A stretch of DNA of 47,996 bases from DATNFP01 sp035606335 (GCA_035606335.1 DATNFP010000017.1:1-47996); one strand, 5' to 3'. Positions 8,926 to 18,974 are shown, counted from the stretch's first letter. Notes: generated by a model not told the origin, from the letters alone. Made by a program: numbers and translations.

Positions 8926-10947
8926 TTACCTTTTACGTTTTTTCGTAACAGTTTTTTCAGGTTGAATAGTTGTTTTCTTAGGCTTTTTTTGTTGAGGCAC
9001 TTCCAGGATAGCATAATCTATCTGGCGCTTTTCAAGGTTGGCAGAAACGACACGCACCTTTACTTTGTCACCCATGCCAAAGCGCAGACCTGTATTTCTT
9101 CCTATCAAAGCATATTCGTGTTCCTGCAATTCAAAATCATCAAATTCTGCCAGGTCTGCAATCGAAACCATGCCTTCACATTTTTGCTCTACGGTTTCTG
9201 CCCAGAAACCAAAGCTAGCGACCCCGCTAATTACAGCTTCAAAATCTTCACCAACAAATTTCTGCATATATTCTACTTGCTTGTATTTGTTAGCTGTCCG
9301 TTCTGCCTCCATTGCTCTTCGTTCCTGGTCGCTGCAATGACGGCATTGTTGTTCCAATTGCTTGATGGGATGAAGATTTTTATCCAAGCATTCCTGCAAA
9401 ATGCGATGTGCCAACACATCCGGATATCGCCGTATAGGAGAAGTGAAATGACAATAATTATCAAACCCTAATCCATAATGACCAATATTTTCTGTAGTAT
9501 AAACCGCCTTTGACATCGTTCTTATTCCCAGGCTCTCCAATACATGCTGTTCGGGCTTGCCCTGAACCAGCTTAAGCATTTCGTTGAATGATTCTGCAAT
9601 GCTTTTCGGTGTATTCATATTGAATTTATGCCCGAATTTGGAAGCAAAGGTGGCAAACAGTTTCAGCTTATCTTCGTTAGGCACATCGTGCACACGATAA
9701 GGAAATGGCAAAGGGCTGTCCTTTACTTTTATTTGCGATACATATTCTGCAACTGTACGATTAGCCAGTAGCATAAATTCTTCTACTAACTGATGTGCTT
9801 CTTTACTTTCTTTTACTTCTACGGCAATAGGTACACCACGCTCATCCAATTTAAAACGCACCTCCTGTGATGAAAAATTAATAGCTCCCTTTTCAAATCT
9901 CTGCTTGCGAAGGATCTTCGCTATGCTATTAAGAAAAAGCAATTCTTCCCTGTAATCACCTTCTTTCCCTTCGATTATTTCCTGCACTTCTTCGTACGAA
10001 TAGCGGCGTTGCGAACGAATTGCAGTTCTGCCCAGCCATGATTCCTTTACTTTACCATTCTTTGTTATTTGGAAAATAGCAGAAAAAGCATATTTATCCT
10101 CATTCGGACGAAGAGAACATAATTCATTTGATAAGCGCTCAGGAAGCATTGGCAATACTCTGTCAGGCAGGTAAACGCTTGTGGCCCTGCGATACGCTTC
10201 TTTATCTAATTCCGAACCGGATGTTACATAATAACTAACATCAGCAATATGAACACCTATCTCATAGATGCCGTCTTTCAAAGGTCTCACAGATATAGCG
10301 TCATCAAAATCCCTTGCATCTACCGGATCAATGGTTACAGTAAGTATGTCACGAATATCTTTTCTATTTTTCAGCTCTGCTTTATCAATACCTTCCGGAA
10401 AACGCGCCGCCTGTTCTAAAACATCATCAGGGAAATGCAGAGGGAACCCATTATCTACTAAAATACCCTGCATGGCTATTTCGTTGGAGGTCTCGTGCGT
10501 TAAAATACTCATCACTTCTCCAATAGGATTCTTTGCCTTTAAGTCCCACTCAACAATCTTTACAATAGCATGGTCATTATGCTTTGCATCGTGTAAAAGA
10601 TGCAATGGGATAAAAATATCTACAGGCATGTTTTCCTTATCAGGCAGCAAAAATGCAAAATGATTATGCACTTCAAGCTTACCGCTAAATTCTGTTTGCC
10701 TGCGTCTTACAATTTCTTTTACTACACCCTCTTGTCTTGCTCCACGTTTATTGACACCTACAAGTTCTACTTTAACATCATCGCCATCTAATGCTGTATG
10801 CAGATTTTCGCGCCTAACCAATATATCACGTTCTTGCCCTTCGACCGTTACAAACCCCATCCCGCTACGGACAATATCAATTCTGCCATGAAAAGTATGC
10901 TTGCCAATTGTGTCCGTCTGCTTCTTCTTTTTCTTTTTAGCTGTCAT
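8926..10947 (-). CDS. rnr: ribonuclease R
   Basis: This 673-residue 3'-to-5' exoribonuclease of the RNB family degrades structured RNA. After a lysine-rich N-terminus come cold-shock-like domains (about 20-150), the catalytic RNB domain with the metal-binding motif IDPVDARDFDDAISV at 206-220, a C-terminal S1 domain (about 570-650) and a basic tail ending KKRKR. Length is slightly shorter than E. coli RNase R but normal for Bacteroidota. It overlaps lpxK by 11 bases (the ATG lies inside the end of lpxK) and precedes the polyprenyl synthase by three bases, indicating translational coupling. Confidence 0.95.
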   Translation of the reverse strand: MTAKKKKKKQTDTIGKHTFHGRIDIVRSGMGFVTVEGQERDILVRRENLHTALDGDDVKVELVGVNKRGARQEGVVKEIVRRRQTEFSGKLEVHNHFAFLLPDKENMPVDIFIPLHLLHDAKHNDHAIVKIVEWDLKAKNPIGEVMSILTHETSNEIAMQGILVDNGFPLHFPDDVLEQAARFPEGIDKAELKNRKDIRDILTVTIDPVDARDFDDAISVRPLKDGIYEIGVHIADVSYYVTSGSELDKEAYRRATSVYLPDRVLPMLPERLSNELCSLRPNEDKYAFSAIFQITKNGKVKESWLGRTAIRSQRRYSYEEVQEIIEGKEGDYREELLFLNSIAKILRKQRFEKGAINFSSQEVRFKLDERGVPIAVEVKESKEAHQLVEEFMLLANRTVAEYVSQIKVKDSPLPFPYRVHDVPNEDKLKLFATFASKFGHKFNMNTPKSIAESFNEMLKLVQGKPEQHVLESLGIRTMSKAVYTTENIGHYGLGFDNYCHFTSPIRRYPDVLAHRILQECLDKNLHPIKQLEQQCRHCSDQERRAMEAERTANKYKQVEYMQKFVGEDFEAVISGVASFGFWAETVEQKCEGMVSIADLAEFDDFELQEHEYALIGRNTGLRFGMGDKVKVRVVSANLEKRQIDYAILEVPQQKKPKKTTIQPEKTVTKKRKR

Positions 10948-12043
10948 AATGTTCCTGATTTTCGCTTATCGTCTTTTCAACATAACTTAAAACTACATTA
11001 TTGAATTCATTTTCTTTATTAAACAAAACTGAAACCTCAATAGGAAGCACAACTATATCTATATCCCATTGTTTAAGCTTGTCGGTATATAACTGTAAAC
11101 GTGCAGCGTCTTTCTCCGTAGTGACAATGATCTTGTCAGGCACATTCCAGTTTTCAAAAGCTGCCTTTATCTCTTCCAGATCTTTAGATACAAAATAATG
11201 ATGATCTGCGTATGATAATATATGTATATCCTTGGTTTGTTGTTTCAGGTAATTTACTAAGGGTTCGGGTCGGGCAATACAGCATACAAGAACAACATTA
11301 GTATTCTTTATGTTTACTGTTTCTTGAGTAATAAAATTATAAGGAGTGTCATATTTAATGCAGGTGAAAAATACTTTTTGATCAGGAAAGGGGGCAATCA
11401 TTTTCTCTATGCTCTTTGCCGCAGTTTCATCCAAATTTGCCGGGCATTTGGAGACAACAATTACATCAGCGCGTTTGTAAGCACTTCTACCCTCACGTAG
11501 CCTGCCATAAGGCAAAATATAATCTTTATAAAAAGGCCGTGAATAGTCTGTAATTAAAATATTAACCCCGGCCTTTACAGAGCGATGCTGATAGGCATCA
11601 TCGAGCAAAACAACTTCTACATCTGGTCTGCGCTGCAATAGGCTTGGAATACCTGTCAATCTTTCTTCTGCAACACTTACCACGAGGTCAGAATATTTCA
11701 TGTGATACTGCATCGGCTCATCACCTATTTTCAGAGCATTGGTATTTTCATCAGCCAATACAAACCCTTGAGAATGCCGCTTATATCCCCGGCTCATTGT
11801 AGCTACTTTAAATTGATATTGCAATAGCCTTATCAGGTATTCAACATGTGGTGTTTTACCTGTGCCACCTACAGATAAATTCCCCACACTGATAACAGGG
11901 ACACTAAATTCAACTGAAGCATAAAAACCTGTATCGTATAATCTATTGCGTAGCCAAACTATAGCCCCATATATTAAGGCAAATGGATAAAGTAATACTC
12001 GTATAGCTGTAAAAAGATAGTATAATATATTGCGTTGATTCAT
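10937..12043 (-). CDS. lpxK: tetraacyldisaccharide 4'-kinase
   Basis: This 368-residue inner-membrane kinase phosphorylates the 4' position of the lipid A precursor. A membrane-associated N-terminal helix (about 8-30) is followed by the P-loop GGTGKTP at 59-65 in the context SVGNLSVGGTGKTPHVEYL, a family signature, and by LLDDAYQHRSV, the conserved region with a catalytic-type aspartate. It shows that the organism makes lipopolysaccharide. The start codon overlaps the stop of ftcD as ATGA, and the 3' end overlaps rnr by 11 bases. Confidence 0.95.
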   Translation of the reverse strand: MNQRNILYYLFTAIRVLLYPFALIYGAIVWLRNRLYDTGFYASVEFSVPVISVGNLSVGGTGKTPHVEYLIRLLQYQFKVATMSRGYKRHSQGFVLADENTNALKIGDEPMQYHMKYSDLVVSVAEERLTGIPSLLQRRPDVEVVLLDDAYQHRSVKAGVNILITDYSRPFYKDYILPYGRLREGRSAYKRADVIVVSKCPANLDETAAKSIEKMIAPFPDQKVFFTCIKYDTPYNFITQETVNIKNTNVVLVCCIARPEPLVNYLKQQTKDIHILSYADHHYFVSKDLEEIKAAFENWNVPDKIIVTTEKDAARLQLYTDKLKQWDIDIVVLPIEVSVLFNKENEFNNVVLSYVEKTISENQEHYDS

Positions 12044-13071
12044 ATTAATCCGGCGTGGTGTAATGCGTATTCCAAAATTTTTTCCTGTGGCTCAAAAGGC
12101 TTTACCTTATTTAATCCTAGATGCTCAATGGCTGTATGAATCAATAATTGTTTATCATGAGGTAATTCCTCCTGATTTTTCATAAAGACAAAAGAGCCGG
12201 CCTCAAGAAGGCAGCTTTCGGGTATCAATCCTATGACTTCGCTGCCTACCAGGGAAACACCTATTTCTTCAGCAATAGCTTTACAGGTTTCCCAGGCATT
12301 TAAAGGAGATGTCACACGATAATCCAGCAAATTCATTGATACTTGTGCGCATTCAAAGTCTTCCATATACCAGCCAATAGCACGAACTTTAGATAAAGTC
12401 CCCGGCACCTTGACTCTCCTGCCTTCTTCTGTTTTTACATATCCCCGCTCTCTTAGTCGTTCTGCTATATATATGGCCTTTTCAATGTCACGTGTATCAA
12501 GAGAAATATTAAATGCTACAAGTATATTGCGTGCACCAATTACAGTTGCTCCGCTCTGGGGAGTAAATGTAGCCGGTCCGAAATCCGGTCTCCATTGAGG
12601 CAATTTTATCTTTTCCATCAACCCTTCATATTGCCCTTTGCGAATATCCGGTAATGCCCTGCGATATTCAAGAGAAGCCGAATACTCATATAAATAAACG
12701 GGGATATTCAATTCTGAGCCCACTTTCTCACCAAGTCTTTTAGCCCAGCTTATAGCATCCTCTATATGCAAACCCTTTAATGGAACCACTGGACAAACAT
12801 CTGTTGCGCCTATGCGCGGATGCACGCCTTTTTGCTCCTGCATATTAATTACCTCAGCGGCCATTTTTATGCCTTCAAAAGCAGCATTCACAACAGCCTC
12901 TGGTTCTCCGGCAAAAGTCATTACTGTACGGTTTGCTGCTATACTGCTATCTATATGGAGTAAAAAAGACCCTTTTACAGATCTTATAGCATCAGCTATT
13001 GCATTTATCTTCTTTATATCTTTTCCCTCGCTAAAATTCGGCACACATTCTAAAATAGACCCGGTACTCAT
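12040..13071 (-). CDS. ftcD: glutamate formimidoyltransferase
   Basis: This 343-residue protein matches the formiminotransferase domain of FTCD, which moves the formimino group from formiminoglutamate to tetrahydrofolate in histidine breakdown. The N-terminal ECVPNFSEGKD motif, the HPRIGATDVCPVVPL stretch and VRAIGWYMEDFECAQVSMNL are all diagnostic. The cyclodeaminase domain of the bifunctional animal enzyme is absent. No other hut genes are nearby; instead it leads an operon with lpxK and rnr, with a 4-base overlap to lpxK. Confidence 0.94.
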   Translation of the reverse strand: MSTGSILECVPNFSEGKDIKKINAIADAIRSVKGSFLLHIDSSIAANRTVMTFAGEPEAVVNAAFEGIKMAAEVINMQEQKGVHPRIGATDVCPVVPLKGLHIEDAISWAKRLGEKVGSELNIPVYLYEYSASLEYRRALPDIRKGQYEGLMEKIKLPQWRPDFGPATFTPQSGATVIGARNILVAFNISLDTRDIEKAIYIAERLRERGYVKTEEGRRVKVPGTLSKVRAIGWYMEDFECAQVSMNLLDYRVTSPLNAWETCKAIAEEIGVSLVGSEVIGLIPESCLLEAGSFVFMKNQEELPHDKQLLIHTAIEHLGLNKVKPFEPQEKILEYALHHAGLI

Positions 13072-13335
13072 ATCACTGTAAATGTAGGCAATTGGATGAA
13101 TTACCTTTGTCTTTGTTAAATCTCTATAAATAATGAGATAATTGTAAAAATCGTTATGTATTTTTGAGCAATTATTATTTTAAAGTAGATATATTGGATA
13201 AATTCGTTAGCTTTTTCTAATAAATAGAATTAGAATACATATTACCTTTTCTGTTTTAAGAATGTTATTATAAAACTCTTAAATTATAAGCTAATATTTT
13301 GAAATTATATGTATATTGGCGCCTCAAAAATAACC

Positions 13336-13833
13336 ATGAAAATATTCTTCTCCCTATTTTGTCTGGTTTTATCTGTTAATGTCTATTCTCAAAAAATTAT
13401 TAAAAGCAATAATACGAAAGAGACATCTTGGGAGGTCTTGACCAGGATGAATTTGAATGATAATTGTTTTTATTCATATCAAAGGGTTAGAAAAGTTGAC
13501 AACAATTATAGCCTGCAATTGAAAATAATGATAGGCAGGGTATTTGCCATATCAAAAGATGCTCCTTTAGTATTGACTTTGGATGATAACTCAACAGTTA
13601 CGTTACATAATACAGAATTCAATATAACTTGTGCCGGATGTGGTGAGATAGGTGCCAAAAGCCAGGCACAGGGGTTGGAAGTAACCTACCTCATCGCTAA
13701 AGAAGATGTTGCTAAACTGAAACAGCATAAAGTGGTAAAAGTGAAGGTGTATTCTTCTGACGGCTATTTACAAGATGCGGTAAAGGCAAAGTATTCTGAA
13801 ACGTTCAACAAATCAATTAACCAGGTAGAATAA
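13336..13833 (+). CDS. secreted protein of unknown function
   Basis: This 165-residue protein has a clear Sec signal peptide (MKIFFSLFCLVLSVNVYSQ). The ATG at 13336 is chosen because the upstream extension to 13309 would bury the signal peptide. The mature part is rich in beta-type sequence and contains a CAGC pair (residues near 100) and the stretch HKVVKVKVYSSDGYLQD. I do not recognise a named domain. A 264-base spacer separates it from the divergent ftcD operon. Likely periplasmic or outer-membrane associated. Confidence 0.7.
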   Translation: MKIFFSLFCLVLSVNVYSQKIIKSNNTKETSWEVLTRMNLNDNCFYSYQRVRKVDNNYSLQLKIMIGRVFAISKDAPLVLTLDDNSTVTLHNTEFNITCAGCGEIGAKSQAQGLEVTYLIAKEDVAKLKQHKVVKVKVYSSDGYLQDAVKAKYSETFNKSINQVE

Positions 13834-13931
13834 ATTCAGATATTCGTTTATACCATTTAACAGAATATTGCATTTCCGTTTAATATCCATTTCCAGGTTA
13901 CGCTTATATTGCAGGCTCTTAATAAAGTGCT

Positions 13932-14543
13932 ATGAATTGGATAAACCACCCCATTTTATTGGAAGGTGACAAAGTTAAACTCATTCCCCTGGAAAGCATC
14001 CACATACCTGAATTGCTTGAAATAGCAAAACAAAAAGAGATATGGAACCATTACTCTGTTGATTGTTCCAATCCTCAAATATTATCATCCGAATTAAGAA
14101 GTACTTTATTAAAGCGCGCTACCGGCGAACAGTACACTTTTACCATAATAGATAAAATAAACAACAAGATCATCGGCAGTACGCGCATATACAATTTCTA
14201 TCCGGAGCATAAAAGGCTGGAAATAGGCTGGACATGGTACGCACCGGCATATTGGGGAACGGGCTATAATACCGAATGCAAACTATTATTACTGACCTAT
14301 TGCTTTGAAACTCTAAAAACGATCAGGGTACAGCTACAAACCGATGAACATAATCTGCGCAGCCGGGCAGCGATACAAAAAATAGGTGCAAAATTTGAAG
14401 GTATTTTAAGAAAAGAGAGGGTGAGGACCAACGGCACGATCCGCAATACTGCCATATTTAGCATTATTGATGATGAATGGGAAGAGGTAAAAAATATGCT
14501 GCAAAATCGTTTGGTCGAAAACAATATCACGAAAGTTTCCTGA
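13932..14543 (+). CDS. GNAT-family N-acetyltransferase, RimJ/RimL-like
   Basis: This 203-residue protein belongs to the acetyltransferase_3 branch of GNAT enzymes. Visible family traits are the N-terminal VKLIPLESIHIPELLEIA, the acetyl-CoA binding region around GWTWYAPAYWGTGYNTECK (residues about 93-113), and the C-terminal NLRSRAAIQKIGAKFEGILR, which is near-invariant in this branch. Members acetylate protein N-termini, antibiotics or small amines; the substrate here is not predictable. It is transcribed in the same direction as purM, 79 bases upstream of it. Confidence 0.9.
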   Translation: MNWINHPILLEGDKVKLIPLESIHIPELLEIAKQKEIWNHYSVDCSNPQILSSELRSTLLKRATGEQYTFTIIDKINNKIIGSTRIYNFYPEHKRLEIGWTWYAPAYWGTGYNTECKLLLLTYCFETLKTIRVQLQTDEHNLRSRAAIQKIGAKFEGILRKERVRTNGTIRNTAIFSIIDDEWEEVKNMLQNRLVENNITKVS

Positions 14544-14593
14544 ATAATATCAATAAACTACCTTAATGGTTTCTCTACTCAAGATCATCAGGT

Positions 14594-14601
14594 TATCTTT
14601 G
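14594..14601 (+). promoter_or_regulatory. promoter -7 element for purM
   Basis: TATCTTTG matches TAnnTTTG and ends 21 bases before the purM ATG. No clear TTG -33 element is seen at the usual distance. The same 8-mer is used by the tRNA-Lys promoter at 18728-18735. Confidence 0.55.
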
Positions 14602-14622
14602 AGGCCTCAATAGAGTTAGCAG

Positions 14623-15795
14623 ATGTCTGAAAATAACCGTTACAATCAGCGTGGAGTTTCTGCCCAGAAAGAAGATGTGCACCGTGCTGTTGCCAAATTA
14701 GATAAGGGGCTTTATCCAAATGCGTTTTGCAAAATTTATCCTGATTACTGGGGAGATAATGAACAATATTGCAACCTGATGCATGCTGATGGTGCAGGGA
14801 CTAAATCGATTTTGGCATATATATACTGGAGAGAAACAGGTGATCTAAGTGTATGGAAAGGCATCGCAATAGATTCTATAGTAATGAACATAGATGATCT
14901 ATTGTGCGTTGGGGCAACGGGCCCGTTTACCTATTCATCGACAATAGGACGCAACAAACACCTGATACCGGGTGATATAATATCTGAAATAATAAATGGT
15001 AGCCAGGAATATTTTGATACGCTTAAGGAATATGGAATAGACGTACATTTTTTAGGTGGAGAAACAGCAGATGTGGGCGACGTGGTAAGAACTGTAATAG
15101 TAGATGGTACCATGGCCTGCCGGATGAAGAGAGACAAGCTTACAACTACTGAAAAAATGCAGCCAGGTGATGTAGTGGTATCTCTTGCCAGCTACGGACA
15201 GGCTACTTACGAACAGGAATATAATAGCGGCATGGGAAGTAATGGACTTACAAGTGCCCGCCATGAGTTGCTGAAAAAAGAATACGCTAAAAAATATCCC
15301 GAAAGTATTGACCCAAATCTACCTGCTGATGTAGTATATAATGGGAAATATGGAGTGACAGATGCTACGGAAACACCGCTAAATATTGGCAAACTTTTAC
15401 TCTCTCCTACCCGCACCTACGCGCCTGTGGTATTAAAAATATTACAGCAACATTTCGATAAGATACATGGTATAATCCATTGTAGCGGCGGCGGGCAGAG
15501 CAAATGCCTGCACTATTTGCCTAAGCCATTGCAGGTAGTGAAAAACAATTTATTACCTGTTCCACCATTATTTAGATTGATACAACAATCTGCCGGTACA
15601 GACTGGAAAGAAATGTACCAGGTATTTAATATGGGACAGCGACTGGAGATCTTTACAGATAAAGAAACTGCAAGAGCCATTATTGACATAGCTCACAGCT
15701 TTAATATAGATGCCCAGGTATCAGGATATGTGCAGGAGGCCAAAGAAAAGGAAGTGATAATTGAAAGCCCTTACGGAACTTTTAGTTATAAATAA
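14623..15795 (+). CDS. purM: phosphoribosylformylglycinamidine cyclo-ligase (AIR synthase)
   Basis: This 390-residue protein is the Bacteroidota form of PurM, which closes the imidazole ring of AIR in purine synthesis using ATP. The conserved segment HADGAGTKSILAYIYW and the metal/ATP-site stretch GIAIDSIVMNIDDLLCVGATGP are visible, followed by FLGGETADVGDVVRT. It is longer than the roughly 345-residue E. coli enzyme, as usual in this phylum. No other pur genes are adjacent, and a promoter element of its own lies just upstream. Confidence 0.92.
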   Translation: MSENNRYNQRGVSAQKEDVHRAVAKLDKGLYPNAFCKIYPDYWGDNEQYCNLMHADGAGTKSILAYIYWRETGDLSVWKGIAIDSIVMNIDDLLCVGATGPFTYSSTIGRNKHLIPGDIISEIINGSQEYFDTLKEYGIDVHFLGGETADVGDVVRTVIVDGTMACRMKRDKLTTTEKMQPGDVVVSLASYGQATYEQEYNSGMGSNGLTSARHELLKKEYAKKYPESIDPNLPADVVYNGKYGVTDATETPLNIGKLLLSPTRTYAPVVLKILQQHFDKIHGIIHCSGGGQSKCLHYLPKPLQVVKNNLLPVPPLFRLIQQSAGTDWKEMYQVFNMGQRLEIFTDKETARAIIDIAHSFNIDAQVSGYVQEAKEKEVIIESPYGTFSYK

Positions 15796-15858
15796 GTTTG
15801 GCACTATATGTGTGTCTTATAAGTAAATACATGCCTTTTTACTGTAAACAATATAGTT

Positions 15859-16701
15859 ATGTACCTAAAAACAATCATTTTAAGTGTTTTAGCCTTATCT
15901 GCATTCAGTGCTACGTTTGCGCAGGATGAAATATACAAGCGCGATGGCGAAATTATTGAGGCCAAAGTGAAAGAAATAAGCCCTCAAAGCATCACTTACA
16001 AGCGGTTTGATAACCAGGATGGACCTGAATATTCAATCAATAAAAACGATGTAGAAAAAATAAAGTACCAAAATGGTGTTGTAGATAATTTTGAACAGGC
16101 GCCGGATAGAAGAAGAATGCCAGGAGCCCCTTTCTCAAAATCTTTCAGAAGTGAAAAAAAATCGAAGCTACAATACAATAAAAATATTATTGCCATAGCA
16201 CCTTTGCAATTAACAGAAAATGGGATAGGCTTTAGCCTTAGTTACGAACGCGAGCTTGACAAAAGAGGAATACTAAGCTTCTATATACCCGCTATGCTCA
16301 CGTTTAATATAAACAACACATCTACCAATGTTAACTACCCATATTCTGCTAATCAGAGTGTAAATGCCGACCCCATGTTTTATATAATGCCTGGAGTAAA
16401 ATTTTATCCAACAGGAAGCCATGGCAAAGTAAAATATTCAGTAGGGCCTTCGTTAGTAATAGCTGATGGGAAGCATACAGATTATACATACGATATGAAT
16501 GGCAATCCCACATCTGTGCAGGAAGACCATTTTATATTCGGGGCTGTCGTAAATAATTCATTAAATATCAATCCCACTGCACATCTCAATTTAGGATTGG
16601 ATTTTGGTCTTGGCGGTTCTTATATAAATAAATTCAATGGTGTGAACCAGGGGATTACTGCTCTTACGCAATTTTCATTTAAGATCGGCTACAGATTCTA
16701 A
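15859..16701 (+). CDS. outer-membrane beta-barrel protein, unknown function
   Basis: This 280-residue protein starts with a signal peptide ending ATFAQ. Residues about 20-75 form a small domain with the pattern DGEIIEAKVKEISPQSITYKRF and NKNDVEKIKYQNG, common in uncharacterised Bacteroidota envelope proteins. From about residue 110 onward come alternating amphipathic beta strands, and the protein ends in an aromatic residue (FKIGYRF), typical of barrels inserted in the outer membrane. Function unknown. It is followed by a strong hairpin shared with the convergent lipoprotein gene. Confidence 0.75.
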   Translation: MYLKTIILSVLALSAFSATFAQDEIYKRDGEIIEAKVKEISPQSITYKRFDNQDGPEYSINKNDVEKIKYQNGVVDNFEQAPDRRRMPGAPFSKSFRSEKKSKLQYNKNIIAIAPLQLTENGIGFSLSYERELDKRGILSFYIPAMLTFNINNTSTNVNYPYSANQSVNADPMFYIMPGVKFYPTGSHGKVKYSVGPSLVIADGKHTDYTYDMNGNPTSVQEDHFIFGAVVNNSLNINPTAHLNLGLDFGLGGSYINKFNGVNQGITALTQFSFKIGYRF

Positions 16702-16723
16702 TTTTTCCCAACATTGAAAATAT

Positions 16724-16755
16724 AAATGTCTTCTACTAAATAGTAGAAGACATTT
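16724..16755. terminator. bidirectional hairpin terminator
   Basis: A perfect 15-base-pair inverted repeat (arms 16724-16738 and 16741-16755) with only two bases between the arms lies between two convergent genes. A-runs on one side and T-runs on the other would let it work in both directions. Confidence 0.85.
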
Positions 16756-16764
16756 TAGTTTAAG

Positions 16765-17322
16765 TTAGTTTAATGGGTTAGCAGCAAGAGTAAAATCTGT
16801 ATTAATGTTTACTTGTTCAGATTTCTTTAAAACACTATCCAGGTTAGTATAAACTCTCAAAGACATCGTGGGTTTTAAGAAATAAGTTTTAATATCAAGG
16901 TTGGCCGAAGTCAGTTTTATCTGGTTTTGATTACGGGTAACGTTATAATCATACGCCAATAATTGTTCAGGCAAGCTATCAGCAGATATAAAGATTTTTA
17001 TTGTATCAAGAAAATTAAAATTCCCGTTCGTTGGGTTTGTCACCTGCATGGTTATGCTCTTCAGGGTCACAGAATTAACTTTGTCAGAGCTTGTATTATT
17101 TTGAGAAATATATTGCTGAGAGTTTGTTGTGACAGATATCTTGGGTAGTGATAGCGGATATCCATGCGAAGGAATAGTAATGTTTGTATCAGGAAGGGCA
17201 GATAGGGTCAATGATTCATTAAAGGGCACATCAACACTAATATTGGTCAGGCTTTTTATCTTATTACAGCCAATAGCTAATAGAATAGCTAATGAAGCGC
17301 AGATATATACTCTCTTTCTCAT
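16765..17322 (-). CDS. putative lipoprotein, unknown function
   Basis: This 185-residue protein has a type II signal peptide: basic start MRKRVYICASLAILLAIGC with the lipobox cysteine at residue 19. The frame extends to 17373, but that start would put 17 residues in front of the signal peptide, so ATG 17322 is preferred. The mature part is beta-rich, polar and serine/threonine-rich, without a domain I recognise. It is divergent from mtaB. Confidence 0.65.
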   Translation of the reverse strand: MRKRVYICASLAILLAIGCNKIKSLTNISVDVPFNESLTLSALPDTNITIPSHGYPLSLPKISVTTNSQQYISQNNTSSDKVNSVTLKSITMQVTNPTNGNFNFLDTIKIFISADSLPEQLLAYDYNVTRNQNQIKLTSANLDIKTYFLKPTMSLRVYTNLDSVLKKSEQVNINTDFTLAANPLN

Positions 17323-17383
17323 AGGTTTGTGAGTGATGACTAAAGCTACATTATTTAAGCCGTTTCTTAACAATAAATATTAG

Positions 17384-17391
17384 TAATTTTG
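17384..17391 (+). promoter_or_regulatory. promoter -7 element for mtaB
   Basis: TAATTTTG matches TAnnTTTG and ends only eight bases before the mtaB ATG at 17400. Transcription would begin a few bases before the start codon, giving an almost leaderless message. No clear TTG -33 element is present. Confidence 0.55.
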
Positions 17392-17399
17392 CGCACTTT

Positions 17400-18671
17400 A
17401 TGCAATCTAAAACAGTAGCCTTTCATACACTGGGCTGCAAGCTCAATTATTCAGAAACTTCTACACTTAGCCGTATGCTGGAAGCAGATGGTTTTGTGAA
17501 AAAAGATTTTGAAGAGCATGCAGATGTGTATGTCATTAATACCTGCTCTGTTACAGAAAATGCAGATAAGGAATGCAGGCAGATTGTCCGACGGATACAG
17601 CGAAGGTCTCCGGAAGCTACTGTGGTAATAACGGGCTGCTATGCACAATTAAAGCCACAGGAAATTGCACAGATACCCGGCGTGGATCTTGTATTGGGTG
17701 CGGCTGAAAAATTTAATCTTTCCCATCATCTGTCTGATTTTACAAAGGGAGACAGCGCTAAAATCTGTTCATGCGATATTGAAGATATAAATGACTTTCA
17801 TAGCTCCTACTCTATTAACGACCGTACCCGTACCTTTCTGAAGGTGCAGGATGGATGCGATTACAATTGCAGTTTTTGCACCATTCCCCTTGCGCGGGGA
17901 CACAGCCGTAGCGATAGTATAGAAGGGGTACTGCATAATGTGAAAGAACTTGCTACAAGCGGCACAAAAGAAATAGTACTGACCGGCATTAACCTGGGAG
18001 ATTTTGGCAAAGGCATTGAAGGTGGCAAAAAAAACGAAGAGTCATTTTACAAATTGATACAAGAGTTAGATAATGTACAAGGAATAGAGCGTTTTCGCAT
18101 CTCTTCTATAGAGCCTAATTTACTGAGGGACGAGATCATACAATTTGTGGCACAATCACAAAAGTTCATGCCACATTTTCATATACCATTGCAAAGTGGC
18201 AGTAATAAAATATTAGGTGCGATGCGTCGCCGCTATCGTAGGGAACTATATGCAGAACGGGTAGCCATTATAAAAAAACTCATGCCTCATTGTTGCATAG
18301 GTGCTGATGTAATTGTTGGTTTCCCATCAGAAAGCGATGAGGATTTTAAAGAGACTTTTGATTTTTTACATCAGCTTGATATTTCCTACTTACATGTATT
18401 CACCTATTCAGAACGTGCCAATACATTAGCATTAGATATTGCGCCTGTAGTGCCTGTGCATATACGCCATGAAAGGAATAAATTATTGCGAAACCTTTCA
18501 TATCAAAAGATGCAATATTTTGCCCAACAACACAATGGCCAAACCCGTAAAGTACTTTTTGAAAGCGTACAGAAAAACGGGCTAATGGAAGGATATACAG
18601 ATAACTATATTAAAGTTCACACCCCCTATAGAGGAGAATGGGTGAACCAATTAGTAGATTGGAACCTTTAA
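17400..18671 (+). CDS. mtaB: tRNA t6A37 methylthiotransferase
   Basis: This 423-residue radical SAM enzyme adds a methylthio group to C2 of t6A at position 37 of tRNAs that read ANN codons, notably tRNA-Lys. The N-terminal MTTase domain has its three cluster cysteines (C13, C49, C80) and the radical SAM domain has C153, C157 and C160 in DGCDYNCSFC. A C-terminal TRAM-like segment follows. The motif TLGCKLNYSE and overall length place it in the MtaB rather than the MiaB or RimO branch. A tRNA-Lys gene lies 79 bases downstream. Confidence 0.93.
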   Translation: MQSKTVAFHTLGCKLNYSETSTLSRMLEADGFVKKDFEEHADVYVINTCSVTENADKECRQIVRRIQRRSPEATVVITGCYAQLKPQEIAQIPGVDLVLGAAEKFNLSHHLSDFTKGDSAKICSCDIEDINDFHSSYSINDRTRTFLKVQDGCDYNCSFCTIPLARGHSRSDSIEGVLHNVKELATSGTKEIVLTGINLGDFGKGIEGGKKNEESFYKLIQELDNVQGIERFRISSIEPNLLRDEIIQFVAQSQKFMPHFHIPLQSGSNKILGAMRRRYRRELYAERVAIIKKLMPHCCIGADVIVGFPSESDEDFKETFDFLHQLDISYLHVFTYSERANTLALDIAPVVPVHIRHERNKLLRNLSYQKMQYFAQQHNGQTRKVLFESVQKNGLMEGYTDNYIKVHTPYRGEWVNQLVDWNL

Positions 18672-18705
18672 TAAAATGTTTCATACATATAAACTATTTT
18701 TAAAA

Positions 18706-18735
18706 TTGAGTGTTAACACAATATTGCTATCTTTG
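18706..18735 (+). promoter_or_regulatory. promoter of tRNA-Lys
   Basis: TTG at 18706-18708, a 19-base spacer, and TATCTTTG at 18728-18735 form a complete Bacteroidota promoter ending 15 bases before the mature tRNA. This gives the tRNA its own transcription independent of mtaB. Confidence 0.75.
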
Positions 18736-18750
18736 CCATCCTAAAAAATT

Positions 18751-18823
<73 letters not shown>

Positions 18824-18974
18824 CTAGTATAGAAGGGTTTCAGACGATTCAAGTTTGAGATCCTTTTTATTTGCACTATAAAGAGATCTTCACCCTATAA
18901 AATTTAATTACAATATAAGGGTGTGTGCTTATGCTTCATGTTTTAATTGATAGCAGGTCTTCCTCAAGCTGGCA

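Noticed and set aside
8962..9471. A 169-residue open frame antisense to rnr
   Set aside because: It lies wholly inside the conserved RNase R coding sequence and shows no domain of its own.
13102..13109. TACCTTTG, a perfect -7 element on the plus strand
   Set aside because: No TTG at proper distance, and the next gene starts over 200 bases further on, so it may be a chance match.
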